The notes under the pieces: generated by a model
What the model saw: the letters and a program-made list of their open reading frames with translations, nothing else
What the model was told of the DNA's origin: nothing
The model's database searches: none
In this document: positions 56,601 through 64,000 of the stretch, piece by piece
How positions within the stretch are numbered: position 1 is the stretch's first letter
Layout: each line of letters begins with the position of its first letter
Translations under genes and position numbers: made by a program
DNA from: Boletus sp. NGJ
Lineage: Eukaryota; Basidiomycota; Agaricomycetes; Boletales; Boletaceae
Assembly (NCBI GenBank): GCA_019096195.1
Contig: JAGTXK010000030.1
Span: 62,001 to 126,000, forward strand
DNA: 64,000 bases
Direction of reading: 5' to 3'

Positions 56601-57244
56601 CTACATTCAAAAAATATCTAAGTCCATTTTCCCACACTCAGTGGACATTGTTTGCCAATGTTTGTGCCACCATTCTTATATAAACAAGCCAGACTTCAAA
56701 AACTTTCCCACACTCTCTTGTTTTTTAATTTTATCCTTCTCTACTCATTAGTGGTACTCAAATATCTAGCTGACCCAACTAGTGGTTGACTAGTACACTA
56801 AAATAAGTTGTGCATGAACTTGGACCAAGCATGTAAATTGGATCTCCACTTGAATGTTCAGATGCTTCCACAGCACAGCATATCTCCAAATTTGGAGTAA
56901 TCTGACAAATTCAAACCTGGCACAGCATACTGCCAAAAACATCCAGTACCTCCTGCACAGCAAATTTCCAAAACAGTCTGGGAAGTATAATCTCCGCTTA
57001 AAGTTATCAGACATGCCCATGACAACAGCGCTGTGGCAACATTACAAAACCAAGGCTGCTCATTGGTGCAGTACATTCAATCTCCACTTGAAATTTAAAA
57101 ATATTACTCAAATATACCAAGTCCTGTTATCTAGCTATTTCCCTGCTCCTGGCCATTCCCCTGCAGTATGCCCAGATCCTCAGCACATCAGGAAGCCTTG
57201 AGCCTCCTTTAAGCACCTTTAGCAGCATCAGGATAGCACAAGCT

Positions 57245-58782
57245 ATGGAGCTTTGGAATGCCATTGTGGCTCAGATTGAGCCTAATCTGCTATCAGACTC
57301 TAACCCTGAGTCTGACTCATCTTTTCATTCATCCTCACCCACTCCACCTTCAACACCTTCCATAATCCCCTCCTACTCAATGTCAGATTCAGGCCAGTCC
57401 AATGTCTTTTTTTTTCAGTCAGAAGAGGTTATTCAGTTTTAACATGCCATTCTGGCAAGGATTGATGAAGTACAACGGGCTTGTGTTCTTCTCACCCATA
57501 TTCCCACTACTCATGCTCCACAAATCCACCTTCTCAAGGAGTGGAAAATCCATTGCCTGTGGCTCTTTCGTCAAAAGCTTCGCGTATCCCATGAAGTCTT
57601 TATTCAGCTTGTTGAGAAGATTTGTGGCCATCCTATCTTTTCCACTGCCACTATTCCTGACTCCAACTCTGAGTCTGATGGCATGCATCTTCCAGAGTCT
57701 CATGCAGGTAACCAGCAATTGCCTATCTGGTTTCAGCTGGCAATTTTCTTGAATGGAGCAGGACACTATGGCAATGCTGCAACATTGCAAGATATGGCTA
57801 AATGGGCAGGTGTGGCCATTCATACAATTTATAACTGCTACAAGCGTGTTATGCTTTCGCTCCTATATTTGCATGATTAGACTATTCACTTTGATCCTAT
57901 TCATCATGAAGATGATTATGCAGAAAAGGAGAGAGCTAAAGCTTGGGTTGAGGCTAGATCTATTCCAGAATGGAGAGGAGGCTTTTTGTGTATCGATGGT
58001 TTAACCTTCAATTTTTTTCAAAAGCCAGGACATCATGGTGAGGTCTTTTTCGATCGAAAATCATGTTATTCTGTAACAAATCAGGTCAGTTTAGATTTAT
58101 TCCACTAATATAGGTATTTACTAATATGATATTTTACTAGATCATAATTCTCCCTTATAACCTGAAGATTGTGGACTATGTCATTGGTCTTCCAGAAAGT
58201 GTGTATGATGCAAGTGCTTTTGGACACACATGTGTTGCCCATTATCCTGATCAGTTCTTTGCTGCAAATGAATGGCTTTGGGCTGATTCAGCCTATCCCT
58301 CTCAAACATGGTGTGTTACACCATTCAAGAAACCTGTTGGAGGAAGCCTTGGTTCTGATAAACAAAAGTTCAATTATCATTTGTCATCAGTGAGATTTTT
58401 TCACATTTTTCTTTAAATTGATTTTAATAGTTATGGATACATGTTCGGACTGAGCATTTCTATGGCTCACTCAAAGGTTGTTTCCAATCACTTGTGGATT
58501 TGTGCTTCCAAATTCAAACACAGAAATCTCAATCATGCAATTGAATGGATTCATTGCTACTTGATTCTACACAATTTGATTGTTGACATTGAAAGGGAGC
58601 TCAGGTTGGATAGTTCATTGGCTGAATTTAGGAAAGAGGGTCCAGTTGAAGGACATAACTCATATGCTGATGAGGACCCAGAGGATGGGAATGATGGACC
58701 AGAGGTGGATGATGATCTTGCTACATCAATGGGGCAAGCTTTTTGCAGACAAGTCATGAATGTGTTGCTTGAGAACATGTAG
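57245..58782 (+). pseudogene. Harbinger transposase (DDE_Tnp_4), broken
   Basis: The N-terminus (MELWNAIVAQIEPNLLSDSN) leads to a helical region (AILARIDEVQRACVLLTHI, PIWFQLAIFLNGAGHYGNAA, DMAKWAGVAIHTIYNCYKRV). The catalytic core follows: GGFLCIDGLTFNFFQKPGHH (first Asp), VDYVIGLPESVYDASAF (second), NEWLWADSAYPSQTW, RTEHFYGSLKGCFQSL and IEWIHCYLILHNLIVDIERE. Two introns (about 58085-58140 and 58391-58429) fit GT-AG rules. Breaks seen are a TAA in frame at 57440, a TAG at 57878 and a one-base frame change around 58490, so this copy cannot make an active enzyme. Confidence 0.88.
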
Positions 58783-58886
58783 TAGGTTAAACAATACAAC
58801 ATACATCAATGATATACTATAACATACTACATTGAATATGTTACAACATGGTGGACAACAAGAGTGGATGATGATGATGATGACAA

Positions 58887-60747
58887 TCAAGCATTCTCAC
58901 CAGACTGCACCTTTGCCAATTCCAACTCATGGTCCAATTGCTGTAGCTTAAGCTCAGCCATTTTCATTTCAAACTCTTGTGAGTGCTGGGCTTGCTCAGC
59001 ATTGAACTGTGCCATCCATTCTTCATGCGCACGTTCTGCAGCCTTATCATAATAGTGGGCTTTACGATGGCAGGCCTTCTCTTCATATTGCCGACCTGTG
59101 ATTGTTGCACCTCATGTAATCAGTTCATCAGCTTGCATGATGAACTTATCTGTTGTATTGAAAGCAATGGCAGCAGTGGACATATGTGTCCACTTTGTTG
59201 TGGACTGGCATGAGCCACTACTGGCAGCAGCATCAATGGCAGATGTAGGAGGGGTGGATACGATGTGGCATGATCATTGATCAGTTTTGGATGATGCCGG
59301 TGAGAAGCGATGGTCTTGAGAGGAGTTGGACTCCTGTGCTGTGGTCACCCCAGCACGCCAGTGATCTGAAGGTGCAGGCACATGCCAATCCTGTTCATCG
59401 TTGTTGTCAGAGTTAAGGGATATTTCCCTGGGTCAGAAATGGTGATGAGGAGGAACAATACACAAAGCACCACCACGAAATGCAAATGGTGTTGTGCCAC
59501 GCCCACTCTGAGTTTGACTCAAGGAGTGGGGAAGAAATGGAGCAGAGAAGTCATCACCTTGTGAAGATAGTGGTGGTTCATTAAAGTGGGTTGAAGACAA
59601 GGATTGAAGGGTAGTGGACATAGTGGCATCATGCGGTTGGGCAAGAGAAATAGTGGCATTGTGTAGGTCGGCAGGGGAAATGGTGGCATCATGTGAGCAC
59701 ATCAAAGACGAGGAAAAATTAGAAGACAAGGCAGTAGGGCTTTCATCAACATCCATGCTAAACCATGTCAAAAACAGTTTGTCATGATCTTGTGTGCTGG
59801 CAGTGGTGAACATGGTACTGGTTTCTGGCACAAGATGAGGTACAGGCGAGTCAAAATGAAGGGATGAGAGGGGATTGGTGGCACCATCACTAGACGAATA
59901 AACAGGATCAACCAAATCATTTTATTCCGTCTCATTTGTGGAGCTGGCACCACTGCCAGTGTTTCTGAACTGGAAAGTGGACAGCACCTCTCCCTCAAGG
60001 TCCTGACCAGGATCTGCAATGGATGGCTTTATGTTGAAGCCAGGGTTCATCTTCCAGAACCTGTGGAGGTCAGGCCACCACAGGAACGAGTCCACTATTA
60101 AAGCTATCAAGTGTTAGCAGTGGTGAAAATTGCACACCATATTGAAAACATACTTATTAAATTTACCTTTGAGGGGTTATGCTGCAAGTCCTCATATGTC
60201 ATCCCTGCACCTGTTTTTCCAAGCCTTGTGTTCTCTGCATTATAGGCCTTTTTAAAACTGTGGAATGTTAGTCAGGTACCACCACAACATATGAGCTCAC
60301 CTACTTCTTGATGCGGTGGTCAATCTTCTTGATGAAAACATCAGGTCAGACCTGTGAGAAATGTCATACATGTTCATCATCATTGTTCATGAAAATTGCT
60401 TGAGCAGCTTGCAGATAGTAGTATTTCTTGTTGTGTGATGAAACTTCCTTCTTGCGGTCAGCATCCTTGGCATCCTGTGTAGAGTCCAAGAAAATCTTGA
60501 GGTGTGTGGTCTCATTTTCCTTCAACCATGTGATGAGGTGTGTTGTGTGCATAGCACAGTTCTTGTCCCAGTGGATGAGTGGTGCCTTCAGGTCAGTTAT
60601 GTTGGGGTCAGCAGTGAGGGAAGAAGCTGGGCCAGTACTAGTAGGACTCTGAGCAATCAGCAACTTGGAGCGGCTCTTAGACCAAGCATGGGAAAGCTTG
60701 GGCATGGTGGCAAGCAGGGGAGCTTGGTGGGGGGTGAGCTTGGGCAA
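58887..60747 (-). pseudogene. Harbinger partner protein (Myb/SANT-like), decayed
   Basis: The N-terminal exon (about 60364-60747) reads LIHWDKNCAMHTTHLITWLK, like the Trp-rich first helices of Myb/SANT DNA-binding domains. A later exon has FKKAYNAENTRLGKTGAGMTYEDL and WWPDLHRFWKMNPGFNIKPS. A low-complexity Ser/Thr/His part follows (59433-59915), then a charged coiled coil ending at 58887 (MAELKLQQLDHELELAKV). The reading frame is interrupted between these blocks, so the gene is not intact. It meets the transposase gene tail to tail about 105 bp apart. Confidence 0.72.
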
Positions 60748-60901
60748 GGGGTAGATTTCAATGTGTTGATTTCAATTGGAGCTTTACCTTGCACATGACA
60801 ATTTGTGCCTACACAACCAACTAGTTCAGTGATTAGTGAGGGCCTTGCCAGCCCTTGAGAACCACAATTACATGAAGTCAACACTTTACTTTATAAATCA
60901 T

Positions 60902-61110
60902 TAGGATTGGAATTGGAATTGGAATTGGAATTGGAACTGGGATTAGGATTAGGATTAGGATTAGGATGAGGATTAGGATTAAAATTAAAATTAAAATTAG
61001 AATTAAAATTAGAATTAGAATTAGAATTAGTAGAATTAATATTTGATTGAATTTGAAATTAGAATTGGCTTGAAATTGGATTAGAATTAGAATGAGAATT
61101 AGAATTGCTA
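60902..61110 (+). repeat. Hexamer array grading ATTGGA to GGATTA to AATTAG
   Basis: About 200 bp of 6-bp units that shift stepwise in sequence: ATTGGA, then GGATTA, then AAAATT and AATTAG. The GGATTA part resembles diverged telomere repeat but is not TTAGGG. Confidence 0.85.
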
Positions 61111-61299
61111 AGCCACTATGGAAGCACTATGTATCTATAATTGGGAAAATTTACGATGCTATGCAGTAAATGGGTAAATAGGACAAACCTTTGGAGAACC
61201 CCGGATCGCACTGCACTGCCACCTCCCCCCCTCCCCAGCAGGCCTCAGGGCGAACATGTTCAGCCATGATGGAGGGTTGATGACCCATCGAGGGCCAGT

Positions 61300-62560
61300 T
61301 GACTGTGATCATGCACAAGGGCAGGGTCCTGCTCATCACAAGCTTGCTGGGCAAACCAATAGAGGAGGCTGAGAATGTGCTCACTTGTAGCTCGTATTAG
61401 CATTGTCAAAGGCTGCTGGACTGCGATTACACATGAAAGTAAGGTCCAGCTCATTGCGAGCTTGCTGGCAAACTGACGGAGAAGGCTAAGAATGTGCTTG
61501 CTCGCTTTGTGGGATCGTCATGGTAAAGTGGGTGGGGTGCTCAGCAGGGTTTGTCACAAGCTCAGGCTTGGCCTGCAAACTGACAGAGGAGGCTAAGAGT
61601 GTGCTCACTCTAAACAGTGTAGATCATCACTGTTATGATATTGAATATTTTCAAACTTTTCAGTTTGATACTTACTTCTTTATTTCACCAATTCTTTTCT
61701 TCTTAAGTCATGTGACTGTGCACATGACTGTGGGAACAATCACATGATATGGTCTAGAACCTATGACATTAGATGACATCATACCTCATATGATCCACAA
61801 CCTTTTAATTTCCGCTCTTCTCACACAGCCCCATTAATCTCCATCTTACTATATGTAGTAATTTATCACATGCACAGCTTGGTCTGTGCACCATCCCTGT
61901 GCATATATAAAGTAACACTTTGATGACTGGAATCCCCAGTCTAATCCATTTGTATTCTGCTCCAACAACTCATTGCCTTGACCACTCTGGTCATTGTAGG
62001 GTTGGCATAGTATGGATAACAACTCCCCACCTCATCTGTTGAGCCAGGACATGTGTAGCCTGCAAGTATTGTCCGAGCCTTGTGGTTTTGTTTCGAAAGG
62101 TTTATAACAGTCACAGTAGAGTGGCTGGGATAGAGCAGCTGGGGTGCTGGAGCCTGAAAGAAGAAAGAAATGTTGTGGTTTAAAGTGGGTGAGGTGCCAT
62201 GCTGGTAAACTGACAGACGAAAGCTAAGAGCGCATTTGCTATTAGCTTGTGAGATCATCGCAATAGAGCAGGGGGTGCTGAAGCCTGAAAGAAAAAAAAA
62301 TGTGGTTATTTAAAGTGGGTGGGGTGCCTTGCTGGCAAACGAAGGCTAAGAGCGTGCTCACTAGCTTGCAGGATCGTCGCAGTAGAGCAGGGAGTGCTAG
62401 AGCCTAAAAGAAAGGAAAAATGTTGTGATTTAAAGTGGATGGGATACTTTGCTAGCAAACGATGGGGAACATTAAGAGCAAGTGTTTGCTTGCTCGCTCA
62501 TGGGATCATTGTGGTAGAGCAGGTGGAGTGCTGGACCCTGAAAAAAGAGGGAAAAAAAAA
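61300..62560 (+). repeat. Tandem array, units about 120-135 bp
   Basis: Four recognisable units end with GAGCAG-GTGCTGGAGCCTGAAAGAA-like strings near 62131, 62265, 62385 and 62516, spaced 134, 120 and 131 bp. More diverged pieces with AAACTGACAGAGGAGGCTAAGA occur at 61300-61620. Each unit also has GGTGGGGTGC and GGATCRTCG-type boxes. Confidence 0.8.
61621..62110. other. Unassigned sequence inside the repeat zone
   Basis: AT-rich stretch with a TATATAAA at about 61906-61913 and no supported gene. It separates the two parts of the tandem array. Its promoter-like look is noted under rejected items. Confidence 0.35.
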
Positions 62561-62599
62561 GTAAGTAGGTGGTTTTGATGCATTTTGTGTAGAGAAACA

Positions 62600-64000
62600 T
62601 GGAGAGAAGAGAGAATGACTTCTGGTGCGGGGATGCACAAGGGCACCATGGGCATGAATATAGCAGATCTAGTGACATCTGGGCAAATGATGTCAGATGT
62701 AGTAGTAGGAAGTGCCGCAGTGAGTCCAACTTGCAAGAATGAGCACCCTGAATGCCACCTCAAACTTTGAACTTTGCATTTACAAGTCTGACAGTGGCCC
62801 AGAGGAGTTTTTTCATTGTCGCATTGGTGAGCAAAGTTGGCCCATGAGAGGCTTGAAGGACGATGATGATGAATGAAAGTGATGTCCATGTGCAGACTGC
62901 CAAATTTACACAAATTTACAGCAAACTTTGCACTCCCTTTCTATTAGCTCACTTTACATGAAACTTTACCTGCCAAAATTTCACTTTACACCAACTTTAC
63001 AACTCATTTGACCTTTCCACAAACACAACATCAAGTTTTCCCTCTTTGTTTTTTTTTCCCCCTGTACACAAGTATGTTGTTTAAACCACAGATGTACTGT
63101 ACTTTTTTTTTCTACTTGTTTGAAGTGTTCTCATTTCTTCACTGCCCACTGAACGACACTGCTGCGACAGCATCCAACACAATGACTTCCCAATTGGGAT
63201 ACATCATGTAAGCCCATCCAGTGCTGTGCCCATGTGCCTCCTACTCATAGGCCATCATTGGTGATCTGTCCTTTAACGTCAACAACATGCTCATTGTCCA
63301 CACAGTCAGGTGGTATAGTGGCCATCTGACAGTCCTTTGACCCATGGCACTGCAAGAAATGAAGGCAAAGAAGAAATCTCACAAATCTGTGGTAGTAGAG
63401 CTGATGCAGTCACAGTGTTGATTCACTCCAAGTTGTATTGTGGCCCTCTCACCATATCTCCATGGTGGTACACAGATTTTCATCATGACTTTTCTAGGGA
63501 AGAAAACAACTGACTATGACCATGTGGCTGTGTGGCTGGTCATCCAGTACATCACACCATTCTGATCACCCCCTTTTCTGCCACTGACCTCCATCAAGCT
63601 CAGTTGCCATTGGTGTGAGTGGACTGTGGCCTGTGAGCCTGAGCATTTTAATTTTCTATTTATTTTTATACTGATTGGTCAACAGATTTTGTCTTGTGTG
63701 GTGGAGAAACGCTCACTCCTGAAGGTTTTTGACCACATGCTGGGTCAGCACCTGGAGCTAACTTAAACCTGCTAAAGGTCAGTGTGGATGCTAGGTATGA
63801 GTACATGACTGCTTGATGCCTGTTTGTTCTTATGACTACCTACATGTAGCACTTGGATGCACTCTGTGTGTCCTGTTTTTTGGTACCACCATGCTAGTGC
63901 TGGACAGAATCCAGAGCTTTGTATGCTTTTTTACCAACTTGCAGCCATTCTGGCAATGCCAATTCATGCTATATTTGTATTCAATGGATCTGAGTGGCCA
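62600..64000. other. Right edge, no supportable gene
   Basis: Frames here are short and full of stops. The sequence keeps the AT-richer, repetitive style of the transposon zone and matches nothing I recognise. A frame on the - strand (62506-62913) overlaps the tandem array and is probably chance. Confidence 0.45.

Larger units (their letters stand above)
54631..57240. other. Repeat-rich, AT-richer stretch left of the transposon
   Basis: No host gene is supported. An open frame on the - strand (55507-56034, 175 codons) ends in an ordinary-looking protein sequence (FVRLSQLDHSYVQLSELQEW) but begins without a clear start or domain. It may be the remains of an element gene. Simple arrays at 56050-56600 are listed separately. 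Confidence 0.4.
57245..60750. mobile_element. PIF/Harbinger DNA transposon, decayed
   Basis: The block carries a Harbinger-type DDE transposase on the + strand and a partner protein (Myb/SANT-like) on the - strand, tail to tail. This is the standard two-gene layout of the superfamily. I could not find terminal inverted repeats or the usual 3-bp target duplications, so the true ends are unknown and the block may extend toward 56.3 kb and 61.1 kb. Both genes contain breaks, so the copy is not autonomous. Confidence 0.85.

Noticed and set aside
61690-62060. A stretch with a TATATAAA and promoter-like layout that could be a lone LTR of an old retroelement
   Set aside because: Only one copy is visible, no clear ends or flanking duplication could be found, and no element genes lie nearby.

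Overview
This window is basidiomycete nuclear DNA, most likely from an Agaricomycete. The genes are dense and cut by many introns of about 50 nt. The protein set is typical of mushrooms: a DUR3 urea transporter, an eqolisin-like (G1) protease relic, a secreted amine oxidase, and a PIF/Harbinger element with a Myb-like partner. The fungal housekeeping genes all read as basidiomycete.

Layout: 1-16.1 kb holds DUR3 (-), a GH3 beta-N-acetylhexosaminidase (+), a VHS/GAT trafficking protein (+), a two-RRM Hrp1/Musashi-type RNA-binding protein (+) and the intronless COG7 (-). At 16.2-17.0 kb there are three identical tRNA-Glu(CUC) genes and a tRNA relic. At 17.8-24.6 kb lie a small zinc-finger gene (-), eIF5A (-), a two-LIM protein (+) and a two-domain G-protein gene (-) whose frame is interrupted. 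At 24.8-29.3 kb a gene-poor stretch carries a damaged G1 peptidase (+) and an unidentified gene (-), lying between two direct copies of a dispersed repeat. At 29.7-54.6 kb the genes are packed again: amine oxidase (+), amino-acid permease (-), BiP/Kar2 (+), NAA30 (-), Nup192 (+), Sft2 (-), a SET methyltransferase (+), an amidohydrolase (-), BolA2 (+), an unidentified protein (+) and a DUF89/ARMT1-like phosphatase (+). From about 55 kb to the end the DNA is AT-richer and full of simple and tandem repeats around a decayed Harbinger DNA transposon.

The genes form no single pathway. Several serve the secretory route (BiP in the ER, Sft2 and COG7 at the Golgi, VHS/GAT after the Golgi). Others serve translation (eIF5A, tRNA-Glu) and nuclear transport (Nup192).

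The most striking signal is in how the genes are split. By conserved protein frame I placed coding micro-exons of 4, 8, 8, 12, 13, 14, 15 and 16 nt, several more of 21-23 nt, and nine GC-AG introns, spread over unrelated genes. Exon joins were worked out by eye from splice signals plus family conservation, with no transcript data.
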